Assembly: GCF_026157035.1 (NCBI RefSeq)
Contig: NZ_JANJZA010000001.1
Coordinates: 351,001-415,000 of the forward strand
Length of the DNA stretch: 64,000 bases
From: Sphingomicrobium nitratireducens
Lineage (GTDB): Bacteria; Pseudomonadota; Alphaproteobacteria; Sphingomonadales; Sphingomonadaceae
Reading direction: 5' to 3'
The notes beneath the pieces are model-generated. The model saw only the letters and a program-made list of their open reading frames with translations, ran no database searches and was not told where the DNA came from. Position numbers and translations under genes: made by a program. The stretch's first letter is position 1. Each line of letters opens with the position of its first letter. Positions 1 through 8,765 of the stretch are shown piece by piece.

Positions 1-288
1 CGCGCGCGCGGCCGGCTGGAGCGCGCCGGTGACGACGAGGCCCCTCCCCATCACCATCAGTGCGGAGATGGTGATGAGCGCGGTATGGCCGAATCCGCCG
101 AACGCGATCTCGAGCCCGTCCTTGGGGGCGGTGCCGGGTAGAGGCACGAGGTAGAGCATCAGCGCGATCGCGCCGATCGTCATTAGCGAGACGATTTCCA
201 CGCGGAACCGGTTGGACGCGAAGGCGACGAACATCCCGACCGCCACGAGCATGGCGAGCGCGGCATGAAGGCTGGGAAGCGCGATCAC
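1..288 (-). CDS. SLC13 family permease, N-terminal part (runs off the window start)
   Basis: The reverse strand encodes at least 96 residues beginning VIALPSLHAALAML and running through hydrophobic segments with motifs such as FASNRFRVEIVSL, LYLVPLPGTAP, LITISALMVMGRGLV and TGALQPAARA. This matches the N-terminus of the SLC13/DASS-type permeases (dicarboxylate/sulfate or TrkA-C-linked transporters) that are common in sphingomonads. The protein should sit in the inner membrane and move an anion with sodium or protons, but the substrate cannot be read from this fragment. The chosen start is GTG at 288; an in-frame ATG at 252 is an alternative. The remainder of the gene lies outside the window. 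Confidence 0.7.
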   Translation of the reverse strand, partial: MIALPSLHAALAMLVAVGMFVAFASNRFRVEIVSLMTIGAIALMLYLVPLPGTAPKDGLEIAFGGFGHTALITISALMVMGRGLVVTGALQPAARA

Positions 289-490
289 CGGTCAGCCCCC
301 CCGTCGATGGTTGCGCACTGTCACGCCGGCGACATTATGCGGGGCTTGCGCGGAAATATAGCCCCCGCGCTCGCGCCTTCCTGTGTCGGGATACGGACTT
401 TGGTCTTGACGGGCGCGAATGCGCGGTTTCTGCTGCAACCTATGCCCGCTCCCGTAGGTTGGACGAGGCAGGAAAGGCAGGAACGGCCGC

Positions 491-643
491 ATGGAAAAAA
501 TCGGCGATGAAGTCCATCTCAACGAGGAAGAGGCCACCGGTGGCAGCAAGCCGCACGTGATGCGCTGGGTCCTCGGCGTCTCGCTCGTCCTCATTGTCAT
601 CGCCATGTCGCTCGTCTGGCTGATCCCGTCGATTTTCGGCTGA
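491..643 (+). CDS. Small single-span membrane protein, 50 aa, function unknown
   Basis: A short ORF starting MEKIGDEVHLNEEEATGG has an acidic, soluble N-terminal half and one hydrophobic helix (about residues 26-47, RWVLGVSLVLIVIAMSLVW) ending IPSIFG. A purine-rich ribosome binding site (aggaacgg) lies just before the ATG. It sits 22 bases ahead of the nucleosidase-like gene on the same strand and is probably co-transcribed with it. No family is recognised. The coding evidence is the good ribosome binding site, the clean soluble-plus-helix layout and the operon position. Confidence 0.6.
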   Translation: MEKIGDEVHLNEEEATGGSKPHVMRWVLGVSLVLIVIAMSLVWLIPSIFG

Positions 644-665
644 TGCTCGGCTAAACTCGGCCGCG

Positions 666-1394
666 ATGGCCGATTTCAAGGAACCTCCCGTGTCCCAGAC
701 AAGACAAAGGGTGGGGATCATCACCGGCTTGATGGAGGAGGCGGACGCCTTCCGGCCCGGCACGGGCGCGATCGAGGGCGACTGCCCCTTCTACTGCCGC
801 CACGGCGAGGACTTCGCCGTCGCTTGCGCAGGGATCGGCAAGGTCAACGCGGCGATGGCCGCCTCCTGGCTGATCATGAACGGTTGCGTCCTGCTCGTGA
901 GCATGGGCGTGGCGGGCCGCATCGCGGCCGGACCGCGCGGTGCGCACTGGCTGACCGAAGCCCTCCAGCACGACTATGGAGCTGAACGCAGCGACGGGTT
1001 CGCCCGCTTTCGCGCCGGCAGCCTACCGTTCGGCCCGCCCAGGCTCGATCCGTACCGCGCGATTCCCGATCCGGGTCTGAACCTCCCGCAATGCCGTATT
1101 CTGACCGGCGACCGCTTCATCGAAAATCGCGACTATGCGCTCAAACTCGGCGCGCTCCTCGATGCCGAACTGATCGACATGGAAACCGGCGCGGTCGCTC
1201 AGGTGGCGACGATGCACGGCCTGCCATGGGCGGGGGTGCGCTCGGTCAGCGACGAGGTCGATCACGACAGCGTCGACCAGTTCGAGGCCAACCTGATGGC
1301 GGCGGCCCGCGAGGCGGCACAGGCCGTGGACCGGCTGATCCCTCTCTTGGCACAGCAGGAAATCATGACGGACAGCTCGGCTCGCCGCGCCTGA
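666..1394 (+). CDS. 5'-methylthioadenosine/S-adenosylhomocysteine nucleosidase-like phosphorylase superfamily protein
   Basis: The 242-residue product has the PNP/UDP-phosphorylase superfamily pattern of MTA/SAH nucleosidases: VGIITGLMEEADAF near residue 17, a glycine-rich CAGIGKVNAAMAA at about 56, VSMGVAGRI at about 78, then the substrate-site IDMETGAVAQVA at about 170 and VRSVSDEVDHDS at about 192. In the family the Glu of the METG motif binds ribose and the SDE aspartate protonates the purine. Hopanoid-biosynthesis-associated phosphorylases (HpnG) share the fold, so the substrate (methylthioadenosine, SAH or a hopanoid-linked adenosyl group) is uncertain. The ATG at 666 was taken; a GTG at 690 is possible. 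Confidence 0.75.
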   Translation: MADFKEPPVSQTRQRVGIITGLMEEADAFRPGTGAIEGDCPFYCRHGEDFAVACAGIGKVNAAMAASWLIMNGCVLLVSMGVAGRIAAGPRGAHWLTEALQHDYGAERSDGFARFRAGSLPFGPPRLDPYRAIPDPGLNLPQCRILTGDRFIENRDYALKLGALLDAELIDMETGAVAQVATMHGLPWAGVRSVSDEVDHDSVDQFEANLMAAAREAAQAVDRLIPLLAQQEIMTDSSARRA

Positions 1395-1533
1395 CCCTCA
1401 CTTCGCCGCCAACAGGAAAACTCCCGTTTACCAGCGGCTTGCGCCGAGTCGACCCGGCGGGACTGATGCGGCGCGGGAGGCGGCATCGTCCTGACGTCGC
1501 GGGGAATTCGAGTAATATTTCGTGGGTTGCGCA

Positions 1534-2145
1534 ATGCAGCGCCTCGTCCTGGGGCTGCTTCTTCTGGCCATGACGATCGGCACCGTGGCGGCCAAGGCGC
1601 ACGCGGCGCCCGTCGACCTGCCGTTCGGCGCCGGGCTCGCCATCGAGCGCGGAGCGATCGCCGATCGCGGGCGATCGTTCGAGGCGATGATCGCAACCGA
1701 TGCGCGCGTCGCGCGCCTTGTCCAGCCGGTCGAGGGCCTGACCGAAGCGCGCCAGCTTGCCTACGTGCAGGCCGTGATTGGGGAAATGATCGCGTGGCGC
1801 AGCGATGCGCAACTCTATGCGTCGAGCGACCGTTGGGCGTCGCCCCGCGAAACCCTCGCCAGGCGTGCGGGCGATTGCGAGGACATCGCCATCCTCAAGC
1901 TCGCGTCGCTGGCCAGCCTCGGCTTTTCCCACGATCGGCTCGCGCTCGTCGTCGGCACCGATGCGGTGCGCGGCGATCATGCCATCGCCGCCGTGCGGAG
2001 CGGGGGCGGGTGGCAGTTGCTCGATGACGACGGGCGGGTGCGGAGCGCCGCCGCGAACGCCCGCTTTGCCCCGGTCTACAGCCTGGTCGGCGGACAGGCG
2101 TACCTGCACGGCACGTCACGCCTCGTTCGCCCGGCGGCACCCTGA
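1534..2145 (+). CDS. Secreted transglutaminase-like cysteine peptidase (BTLCP, LapG-like)
   Basis: A signal peptide (MQRLVLGLLLLAMTIGTVAA...HAAP) is followed by a domain of about 170 residues with the bacterial transglutaminase-like cysteine peptidase triad: Cys115 in RAGDCEDIA, His149 in RGDHAIA and an Asp in LLDDDG near 164. LapG, the best-known member, cuts a retention module of large surface adhesins in the periplasm; a trimeric adhesin is encoded in this window at 13.6 kb, but that is a different adhesin class, so no link is claimed. The ATG at 1534 was preferred over GTG 1522 because it gives a canonical signal sequence. Confidence 0.75.
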   Translation: MQRLVLGLLLLAMTIGTVAAKAHAAPVDLPFGAGLAIERGAIADRGRSFEAMIATDARVARLVQPVEGLTEARQLAYVQAVIGEMIAWRSDAQLYASSDRWASPRETLARRAGDCEDIAILKLASLASLGFSHDRLALVVGTDAVRGDHAIAAVRSGGGWQLLDDDGRVRSAAANARFAPVYSLVGGQAYLHGTSRLVRPAAP

Positions 2146-2194
2146 CACGGCTGCCGGGCTTGCCAATTGCGTGCCGAGCGCCGAAGGGTGGGCC

Positions 2195-2821
2195 ATGGGG
2201 GAAATCCGCTGCGATCCGAATGCCCGCCTGAGCCTCGCCGCACGGCTCGTGCGCTGGCTGCTGATCGGGCTCTACCGCCTGCGCGGCTGGTCCATCGACG
2301 GCAGCCTTCCGGACATTCGCAAGTTCGTTCTCGCGGGTGCCTCGCACACGTCGAACTGGGACTTCATCGTGTTTCTCGGCGTAACCGACGAGCTCGGAAT
2401 CCGCCCGCGATTCATGGGCAAGAACACGCTGTTCCGCTGGCCGATGAAGCAGTTCATGTGCGGGCTCGGCGGCGTGCCGGTCGACCGCTCGGCGCGCAAG
2501 GACATGGTGGCGCAGATGGCCGACCAGTTCGCCGCCCATGACGAGTTCGCGCTGGTCGTCGCGATCGAGGGGACGCGCTCGCCCACGCGCCACTGGAAAA
2601 GCGGCTTCTATCGCATCGCCGAGGCGGCAGGCGTGCCGATCGTGTGCGTTGGGCCGGACTACGAACGCCGCCGCGGGGTGATCGGGCCGGTCATCCATCC
2701 CAGCGGCAACTACGAGGCCGACCTGGCGAAAATGATCGCCTTCTTCCGCACGCTGAAACCGCGGCACCCCGAGCGGGCGCTGTTTCCCGACGATCCGGAG
2801 CCGCCCGAAAGTCCGGCGTGA
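2195..2821 (+). CDS. 1-acyl-sn-glycerol-3-phosphate acyltransferase family protein
   Basis: This is a compact PlsC-type acyltransferase of 208 residues. The acyltransferase block I, HTSNWD (His51-Asp56, the HX4D catalytic pair), follows an N-terminal hydrophobic stretch, and block III is EGTRS at about 125. TRHWKSGFYRIA resembles the conserved positive region that binds the phosphate. The protein should acylate a lysophospholipid or a related glycerol phosphate at the inner membrane. It lies about 50 bases after the cysteine peptidase gene on the same strand. The ATG at 2195 has an aagggtgg stretch upstream; a GTG at 2171 is in frame. Confidence 0.8.
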   Translation: MGEIRCDPNARLSLAARLVRWLLIGLYRLRGWSIDGSLPDIRKFVLAGASHTSNWDFIVFLGVTDELGIRPRFMGKNTLFRWPMKQFMCGLGGVPVDRSARKDMVAQMADQFAAHDEFALVVAIEGTRSPTRHWKSGFYRIAEAAGVPIVCVGPDYERRRGVIGPVIHPSGNYEADLAKMIAFFRTLKPRHPERALFPDDPEPPESPA

Positions 2822-2870
2822 CAAAGCGCGCCGCGCGCCTATCATCGTGAAGCCTGGTAGGAGCCTCGTC

Positions 2871-3410
2871 ATGTCCGGTCCGCGTTTTCTCGTTGCTGCC
2901 CTTTTGTCGCTGTCCATCGCCGCCCCGGCCGCGGCCGAACTTCCGCAGGGCAGCAAGGCGCCCGACTTTAAGACGATGGGCGCGGTCGGCGGCAAGACCT
3001 TCCGCCTGCACCTTTCCGAACAGCTGCAGCACGGACCGCTGGTGCTCTATTTCTTCCCCAAGGCCTTCACCAAGGGCTGCACGCTGGAGAGCAAGGCGTT
3101 CGCCGACGCGATGCCCGACTTCCGCAAGGCGGGCGCGCGGGTGGTCGGCCTGTCGACCGACGATCTCGAAACGCTCGAGAAATTCTCGACCGAGGTTTGC
3201 CGCTCGGTCGTCCCCATGGCCCGCGCCACCCCGTCGATGGTCAAGGCCTATGACGTCGCGATGCCGGTCGTTGATACGGTGACGCCGATGTCCGACCGCA
3301 CCTCCTATGTGATCGATACCGACGGCACGATCGTCATGGTGCATTCGCAGATGGATTATGCCGAGCATGTCGCACGTACCCTCGCCGCGGTCCGCGCCCT
3401 CGCCGACTAA
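2871..3410 (+). CDS. Secreted peroxiredoxin (AhpC/TSA, BCP/PrxQ type)
   Basis: The product is 179 residues with a cleavable signal peptide (MSGPRFLVAALLSLSIAAPA) and a thioredoxin-fold peroxiredoxin. The peroxidatic cysteine is Cys70 in FFPKAFTKGCTLES, which fits the BCP/PrxQ pattern but lacks the second cysteine five residues later; Cys110 in STEVCRSVV is a candidate resolving cysteine. The enzyme would reduce peroxides in the periplasm with thiol donors. The ATG at 2871 was chosen because an aggag ribosome binding site lies about eight bases upstream, whereas the GTG at 2847 would precede the signal peptide with extra residues. Confidence 0.8.
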   Translation: MSGPRFLVAALLSLSIAAPAAAELPQGSKAPDFKTMGAVGGKTFRLHLSEQLQHGPLVLYFFPKAFTKGCTLESKAFADAMPDFRKAGARVVGLSTDDLETLEKFSTEVCRSVVPMARATPSMVKAYDVAMPVVDTVTPMSDRTSYVIDTDGTIVMVHSQMDYAEHVARTLAAVRALAD

Positions 3411-3420
3411 CGTGGTTTAA

Positions 3421-3436
3421 GTGTCTAAAAAGACAC
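3421..3436. promoter_or_regulatory. Perfect inverted repeat, possible operator
   Basis: GTGTCT and AGACAC form a perfect six-base dyad around AAAA, between the peroxiredoxin stop and the S41 protease start. No T-run follows, so it is not a normal intrinsic terminator. It could be a regulator binding site in the protease promoter. Confidence 0.3.
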
Positions 3437-3541
3437 AATGAATTGAAAACCGACAATAAGAGTCGGCTAGCGAACTTGTGTCGCGGGGAGAGGTCGGCAA
3501 AGTCCTGTCAGCCCCTGTATTCTCGACATGGAGATTTGCTG

Positions 3542-4996
3542 ATGCGTCCGTCGCGTATGACCGGAGTGATTGCCCTTGCCGCCGTGCTGTCCGCGTGCGG
3601 TGGCGGTAGTGGCGGTGGTGGTACTCCCACCTCCTCGGTCACCCCCAGCCCGTCGCCGACCCCGGCCCCGACGCCCACGCCGACTCCGACCAGCACCGCC
3701 TGTTCGCTGAGCGCGCGGCAGGACTGGGCGCTTGGCGAGATGGAGAGCTGGTACCTGTTCGACACGCTGCTCAACACCGGCGTGAACAAGGCCGCGCACT
3801 CGACCCTCCAGTCCTACATCGACGCGCTGGTCGCCCAGGCGCGTGCGCAGAACAAGGACAAGCATTTCACCTACGTCACCTCGATCGCCGAGGAAGAGGC
3901 CTATTACAGCTCGGGCTCGACTGCCGGGTTCGGCGTGCGCCTGACGCTCGATGCCTCGAACCGCCTGTTCATCATGGAAGCGTTCGAATCCGGCCCCGCC
4001 TATGCGCAGGGCATCGACCGCGGGACCGAGATCCTCGAGATCGGTGACAGCGCCTCGACCAAGAAGTCGGTGTCCTCGATCATGGCCTCCGGCGGTTCGG
4101 CGGCGCTCAACGCCGCGCTCGGGCCGAGCGAGGAAGGCGTCACCGTGTACTTCACCATCGACAACGGGGCGGGCCCTGTCAGCGTCGTCGTGACCAAGGC
4201 CGACTATTCGCTCGACCCGGTTTCGTCGCGCTACGGCTACAAGGTCCTCGACGACGGCGGCAAGAAGGTCGGATACATCAATCTTCGCACGTTCATCTCG
4301 ACCGCCAACGCGCCGCTCAGCACCGCCTTCGCGACCTTCAAGTCGCAGGGGATCAACGAGTTCATCATCGACTTCCGCTACAATGGCGGCGGCCTGGTGT
4401 CGGTCGCCGAGCATATCGGCGACCTGCTCGGCGGCAGCTGGGATAACGAGGTCTTCAGTCACACGACCTTCAACTCGTCGAAGTCGGTCTACAACAGCAC
4501 CTATCGCTTCAATCCCGACAGCAACTCGGTGAGCCCGACCAAGATCGCGTTCATAGGCACGGGCAACACCGCGTCGGCGAGCGAGCTCGTCGCGAACGCG
4601 ATGAAGCCTTATGTCGGCACCAACCTCGCGCTAGTCGGCGGCAATACGTACGGCAAGCCGGTCGGCCAGGTGGCGCGCGATCTTGCACCGTGCGACGACC
4701 GCCTCCGCGTGGTCGCCTTCAAGACGGTCAACGCCGACAACGAGGGCGAATATTTCAGCGGTCTCGCCGGCGTCATGCCCAACACGTGCGCGGCCACCGA
4801 CGACCTGTCGGCGCAGCTCGGTTCGAAAGACGAGGACATGATCGCGACCGCGCTCGACTTCCTCGGCGGCCGCAGCTGCACCCCGATCTCCTCGTCGGGT
4901 CTCAAGCCGCAGGCGCTCAAGGAGCGCTATCGTGCCCTGCAGCCGGAACTCGACGAGATGACGGCCGCCCAGCACGAGGTGCCGGGCCTCTACTAG
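3542..4996 (+). CDS. S41 family C-terminal-processing-type protease, lipoprotein
   Basis: The 484-residue product opens with a lipoprotein signal (MRPSRMTGVIALAAVLSAC, lipobox LSAC) followed by a glycine and then a Pro/Thr/Ser-rich linker, so it is probably anchored at the outer membrane facing the periplasm. A PDZ-like domain (GFGVRL...FESGPAYAQG...GTEILEIG, about residues 130-210) precedes the S41 peptidase fold. The catalytic serine is in GNTASASELVANAM and the general-base lysine in NTYGKPVGQ, the usual S41 Ser/Lys dyad. ATG 3542 is the start that yields the lipobox; earlier in-frame codons do not. Confidence 0.85.
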   Translation: MRPSRMTGVIALAAVLSACGGGSGGGGTPTSSVTPSPSPTPAPTPTPTPTSTACSLSARQDWALGEMESWYLFDTLLNTGVNKAAHSTLQSYIDALVAQARAQNKDKHFTYVTSIAEEEAYYSSGSTAGFGVRLTLDASNRLFIMEAFESGPAYAQGIDRGTEILEIGDSASTKKSVSSIMASGGSAALNAALGPSEEGVTVYFTIDNGAGPVSVVVTKADYSLDPVSSRYGYKVLDDGGKKVGYINLRTFISTANAPLSTAFATFKSQGINEFIIDFRYNGGGLVSVAEHIGDLLGGSWDNEVFSHTTFNSSKSVYNSTYRFNPDSNSVSPTKIAFIGTGNTASASELVANAMKPYVGTNLALVGGNTYGKPVGQVARDLAPCDDRLRVVAFKTVNADNEGEYFSGLAGVMPNTCAATDDLSAQLGSKDEDMIATALDFLGGRSCTPISSSGLKPQALKERYRALQPELDEMTAAQHEVPGLY

Positions 4997-4998
4997 GC

Positions 4999-5424
4999 GT
5001 GTCGGCGCGCGCCCTGATCGAGCGATTGCGGCTCGTCCCTCATCCCGAGGGCGGCTGGTATCGCGAGACGTGGCGCGCGCCCTCGCTCGGGGGGGAACGG
5101 GCGGTCGGGACCGCCATCTACTTCCTGCTCGAGGCGGGCCAGCGTTCGCACTGGCACCGCATCGACGGCCACGAGATATGGCTGTGGCACGAGGGCGATC
5201 CGCTCGAGCTGGAAACCGCGGTCGGCAAGACCGGCCCGGTTGACCGCGTCGTGCTCGGTGTCGACGGTGCCTACCAGGCGATCGTGCCTGCCTCGGCCTG
5301 GCAACAGGCGCGTCCGCTCGACGGACAGGCCGGCTATTCGCTCGTCTCGTGCATCGTCGCCCCGGGCTTCACATTTGACGGTTTCGAATTGGCGGACGAT
5401 GATTGGTCCCCTGGCGGCGCGTAG
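4999..5424 (+). CDS. Cupin domain protein (DUF985)
   Basis: A 141-residue single-domain cupin. Diagnostic DUF985 features are LVPHPEGGWYRETWR near the N-terminus, the metal-site-like SHWHRIDGHEIWLWHEGDPLEL, and C-terminal LVSCIVAPGFTFDGFEL. The family's reaction is not established. It starts with GTG two bases after the stop of the S41 protease, so the two genes are translationally adjacent and likely co-transcribed. Confidence 0.75.
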   Translation: MSARALIERLRLVPHPEGGWYRETWRAPSLGGERAVGTAIYFLLEAGQRSHWHRIDGHEIWLWHEGDPLELETAVGKTGPVDRVVLGVDGAYQAIVPASAWQQARPLDGQAGYSLVSCIVAPGFTFDGFELADDDWSPGGA

Positions 5425-5452
5425 GGCGCGGGACCGGGAAGGGGTTTGAACA

Positions 5453-5788
5453 TTGGGTCAGCGGATCGAGACGTTCGGCGAATTCTGGCTGTTCTACCTG
5501 CGCGAGCATTCGCGCCCGCAGACGCGCGCGCTCCATTATGTCGGCACTACCCTCGTCGTGCTGCTCGCCTTCCTGCTCGTCCTGACAGGACGCTGGCAGC
5601 TCGCCGTCGCGATGCCGGTGGCGGGGTATTTCTTCGCTTGGGTCGCCCATTTCGGAATCGAGAAGAACCGCCCCGCGACCTTCACCTACCCGCTCTGGTC
5701 GTTGATCGCGGATTTCAGGATGTGGGGCCTTGCCCTGGCCGGCAGACTCGGCCCCGAACTCGACCGCGCGGGCGTGCCGCGCGCCTGA
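5453..5788 (+). CDS. DUF962 (Mpo1-like) membrane protein
   Basis: The 111-residue protein starts [20 protein letters not shown] and carries [27 protein letters not shown]-like (here [16 protein letters not shown]) and [10 protein letters not shown], the DUF962 signature. Two hydrophobic helices lie in the middle. Eukaryotic Mpo1 homologues oxidise 2-hydroxy fatty acids, which would be meaningful in sphingolipid-containing sphingomonads, but activity here is only inferred. The start is TTG at 5453, supported by an aagggg ribosome binding site eight bases upstream and by the absence of any early ATG. Confidence 0.75.
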   Translation: MGQRIETFGEFWLFYLREHSRPQTRALHYVGTTLVVLLAFLLVLTGRWQLAVAMPVAGYFFAWVAHFGIEKNRPATFTYPLWSLIADFRMWGLALAGRLGPELDRAGVPRA

Positions 5789-5789
5789 C

Positions 5790-7421
5790 CTAGTAGTCGC
5801 CCGAGGCGCGGCGCAGGCCCGTCTCGACGTCTGCGACCCCCGCAAGATCCTTCTCGAGGCGGTCGGCAAGCCGCAGCCCCAGCGCGGCGATGCCGAGCGT
5901 CGGGTTGGCCCAGCCGGAGGTCGAGAAAACCGAGCTGCCCGCGACGTGGAGATTGTTCATGCCGTGGACGCGGCACTCCGCATCGACCACACCCTCCCGC
6001 GGCGAGCCCGACATTCGGGTCGTGCCCATGTGATGGTATCCGCCCTTGTGATGGGTGCAGATCAGCGGGTCCGTGTGCCACAGGGTTTCCGCCTCGTCGA
6101 TCCACGGGGCCGGGTCGAACCGGCCGAGGCCGAGCCGCTGCAACTCGCCCGCGAAGGCCTTCATCATCACCGCGATGGTGTGCTTGTCGATCTCGCTGAA
6201 GCGCCAGTCGAGCGCGGCCTCGCGCATGCCGAGTGCGTCGATCGACTGACCGAGCATGACCCGGCTGTCGGGATTGGGCGCTTGCTCGGCGCGGATTACC
6301 GCGGCAGCGCTCCAGCCGCCGGCGACCAGCATCCGCGAGCGCGCGGGATCGACCCATTCGTGAAGGCGCAGGACGGTCTTCTTGGCCTTGAGCCAGAAGG
6401 CGCGGTTGCGCGCGCTCGGCGACAGGTCGTGGCGCAGCGCATTGTAGGCCCGCATGGTCGCGATCTGGCGCGATTGTTCCTTCTGGACGGCACCGAGGTT
6501 GAACGCGCTGCCGAGAATCCCCTCGCGCTGCTGCATCTCTGCCGACGGCTTGATCAGCGCGGCATGCTTGTTCCCTTGCGGGTCGCGGACGTGGCGGCCG
6601 AACTGGCGCAGCAGCTGCCACAGTTCGCCCTTCACGATCTCGCCGCCACGAGCATGCGGATGCTCCATGAAGTAGCGGCCGACCTGGTCGTGGCGGTTGC
6701 CCAGATTGCAGGCGAGCAGCAGGCGCGCATTTTCGATCCCGCCCGCCGCAAGCACGACGTGCCTGGCGGCGATGCGGGCGCGGCGCCCCGAGATGTCGGA
6801 GGCCTCAACCGTGCGAACTGTCTCGCGCGCGTCGTCGGTCTTGAGCCCGGTCAGCGTTGCGTGGAGCAGGATGCGCACGTGCGGCGAGGCGACGAGATCG
6901 TCGCACTTGCGGAGCGTGAACTGTTCGGTTTCGGGCGTGAACTGCCAGAAGTCGGTGGTGAGGTTGCCGCGCGCGAAGGCCGGCGCGACCTCGCCCAGCG
7001 ACTGCCAGATCTCGGAGGCTTCCTGCTTGGCGGGAAGTCCGAGGCGCCGACGCGCGTCGGCGTAATAGGGGGCCAGGTCGTCGTAGGAGATCGGCCAGCC
7101 GGAGTGGGCGACCCAGTCCTTGCGGTCGAAGTCGATCGGGTCAAACTCGGCGCAGCGGCCGCCCCAGATGGCCGTGGTGCCGCCAAAGAAGCGCAGGCGC
7201 GATTCCTCGAGTTCCCAATAGTCGTGACCGAGATTCTTGCCGCGCGCGAGCGACTGGACGGCATCTTCGTGATCCGCCCCGCCCGTTTCGAGCAGGATCG
7301 TGTCGATCCCCGCCTCGCCAAGACGCCGGGCAAGCGTGATGCCTGCCGCCCCCGCACCAACGATGCAGACTTGCGCCTGTGTCTCGTACGTACTCTCACA
7401 CGCTCTCAAATCGAGCAGCAT
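5790..7421 (-). CDS. GMC family FAD-dependent oxidoreductase
   Basis: The 543-residue enzyme has an N-terminal FAD-binding Rossmann motif (CIVGAGAAGITLARRL, about residues 19-34), GMC-type FFGGTTAIWGGRCAEFDP at about 78 and a C-terminal block with GGYHHMGTTRM and SSVFSTSGWANPTLG, where the catalytic His/Asn pair of the glucose-methanol-choline family lies. No signal peptide is evident. It probably oxidises an alcohol or sugar with FAD; the substrate is not deducible. It converges on the DUF962 gene with only one base between the two stops and starts with ATG after a short AT-rich spacer. Confidence 0.85.
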   Translation of the reverse strand: MLLDLRACESTYETQAQVCIVGAGAAGITLARRLGEAGIDTILLETGGADHEDAVQSLARGKNLGHDYWELEESRLRFFGGTTAIWGGRCAEFDPIDFDRKDWVAHSGWPISYDDLAPYYADARRRLGLPAKQEASEIWQSLGEVAPAFARGNLTTDFWQFTPETEQFTLRKCDDLVASPHVRILLHATLTGLKTDDARETVRTVEASDISGRRARIAARHVVLAAGGIENARLLLACNLGNRHDQVGRYFMEHPHARGGEIVKGELWQLLRQFGRHVRDPQGNKHAALIKPSAEMQQREGILGSAFNLGAVQKEQSRQIATMRAYNALRHDLSPSARNRAFWLKAKKTVLRLHEWVDPARSRMLVAGGWSAAAVIRAEQAPNPDSRVMLGQSIDALGMREAALDWRFSEIDKHTIAVMMKAFAGELQRLGLGRFDPAPWIDEAETLWHTDPLICTHHKGGYHHMGTTRMSGSPREGVVDAECRVHGMNNLHVAGSSVFSTSGWANPTLGIAALGLRLADRLEKDLAGVADVETGLRRASGDY

Positions 7422-7516
7422 TGGCCCTCCACGCGCCTTTTACCGCGTTCCGCAAACTAACATAGATTAGCCCAAGGGCCACCCTGTTCGTTTAGCTGGG
7501 AACGCCCGGAGCGTTT

Positions 7517-8575
7517 TCAAGAGCCGAAAAGCTTGGCGAAAAAGCGGCGCGCATCGCGCCTTTCCGTGACAGGAGGCGTCGGAGCGGGTTCGTTTTCGCT
7601 CGCAACCGGGGGGGAGGCGAGTGCGCTTGCCCCGTCGATCCGTTGGCGTAGCGACGAGCCACTGGGTGCCGCTGGCGGTTCCTCTTCGAGCGCCTGCCCG
7701 CGTTCCCAATTGCCGAGCGTCAGGGACGCCATGGCGGGGCCGGCCGCTTCGCGCGGTGCAGGGCCGGCGCGGGTGCCGAGCAGCGTCGCGAGATCGGTGT
7801 TGAGCCCGACGGTCCCGACTACCAGCCGGACGCCCTCGGGAAGACCGTGCGCGTCGATCGCGCGCGCGATCGCCTGGAGGAAGCGGGTGCAACGCAGCCA
7901 GCAGGCGAGAACATATTCGACATAGCCGCCGGGCGCGCGTCCCTCGACGTCTTCGTGTCCGTCGCGCAGGTAATTGCGGTGGCGGCACTGGACGAGCGCG
8001 CTGTTGAGCGCGGCCAATCCTTCGATGCCGACATAGAATTCGACGTCCTCCTCGTGCCCGATCCAGCCCGGGCATTCGTCCTCGCAGGCGGCGAGCAAGG
8101 CAGCGTCGTCTTGCGCGGTGAAATCGAATTCGTCGTCCGAATAGAGGTTGAACATGAGGTCGGGCTCATGGTCGGCGCCGGGCGCGAAGACGAGGTCGGG
8201 ATCGTTGGCGAGACCGGCGGTGATGCAGGTGATCGGCGGGCCTTCATATTCAGCGAGGATGTCGGCGAGATCGTCCCAGCCTTCGATCGCGATTTCTTCT
8301 GGACGGCAGGCGAGCGCGATGCGCGCGGTGCGGCCCTCGAACCCCGAAAGGTCGGCTTCCAGTTTCGCGGCCGCCTCGTCGAACCGGCCGGCGACGAGCA
8401 GGTCGCGCACGCCCGCGACATAGGCGGCTTCGCCCTCCGGTTCGAGGAAGGCGAGCTGGAGCGGATGCGGTTGGTCGGGTTCCCTGTAGCGGCGCATCCC
8501 CTCGGTCGCCGCATCCGGGATCTCGACATGATTGGGGTGCTGCCAGGCACCCCCGCCGCTCGGATAATCCATCAT
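7517..8575 (-). CDS. Hypothetical protein, about 352 aa
   Basis: I do not recognise a family. The protein begins MMDYPSGGGAWQHPNHVEIP, is acidic and apparently cytoplasmic, and has a central region rich in Asp/Glu (LMFNLYSDDEFDFTAQDD, ACEDECPGWIGHEEDVEFYVG) with three clustered cysteines, a helical segment (YVEYVLACWLRCTRFLQAI) and a low-complexity Pro/Ala/Glu tail ending RRFFAKLFGS. No signal peptide or convincing membrane span is visible. Start choice is uncertain between ATG 8575, ATG 8572 and GTG 8587; a ggggaa stretch lies just before the ATGs. It is read in the same direction as the GMC gene. Confidence 0.6.
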   Translation of the reverse strand: MMDYPSGGGAWQHPNHVEIPDAATEGMRRYREPDQPHPLQLAFLEPEGEAAYVAGVRDLLVAGRFDEAAAKLEADLSGFEGRTARIALACRPEEIAIEGWDDLADILAEYEGPPITCITAGLANDPDLVFAPGADHEPDLMFNLYSDDEFDFTAQDDAALLAACEDECPGWIGHEEDVEFYVGIEGLAALNSALVQCRHRNYLRDGHEDVEGRAPGGYVEYVLACWLRCTRFLQAIARAIDAHGLPEGVRLVVGTVGLNTDLATLLGTRAGPAPREAAGPAMASLTLGNWERGQALEEEPPAAPSGSSLRQRIDGASALASPPVASENEPAPTPPVTERRDARRFFAKLFGS

Positions 8576-8765
8576 TTCCCCACGCACAGTTTTCCGGTCT
8601 GTCGAATCGCCAGTAAAGCGAAGGGGTTAAAGTCTCGTAGATGGCGCGTGTTATTCGGCGGGCGGCGGCCCTTGCCGCGGTGCCACCGCGCGCGGCGGCG
8701 TAGGAGTTTTTCCCGAGGGGAAGTGCACAAAGTCCACGGTGGTCAGCCGCCCCCGCGCGAGGCAT

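Noticed and set aside
5730-7460. 576-codon plus-strand open frame opposite the GMC oxidoreductase
   Set aside because: No recognisable motif, overlaps entirely with an enzyme carrying an FAD site and family signatures.
8641-8703. 20-codon ORF with an upstream GAAGGGG
   Set aside because: Very short, Ala/Arg-only composition and badly spaced ribosome binding site; no evidence of a leader peptide function.
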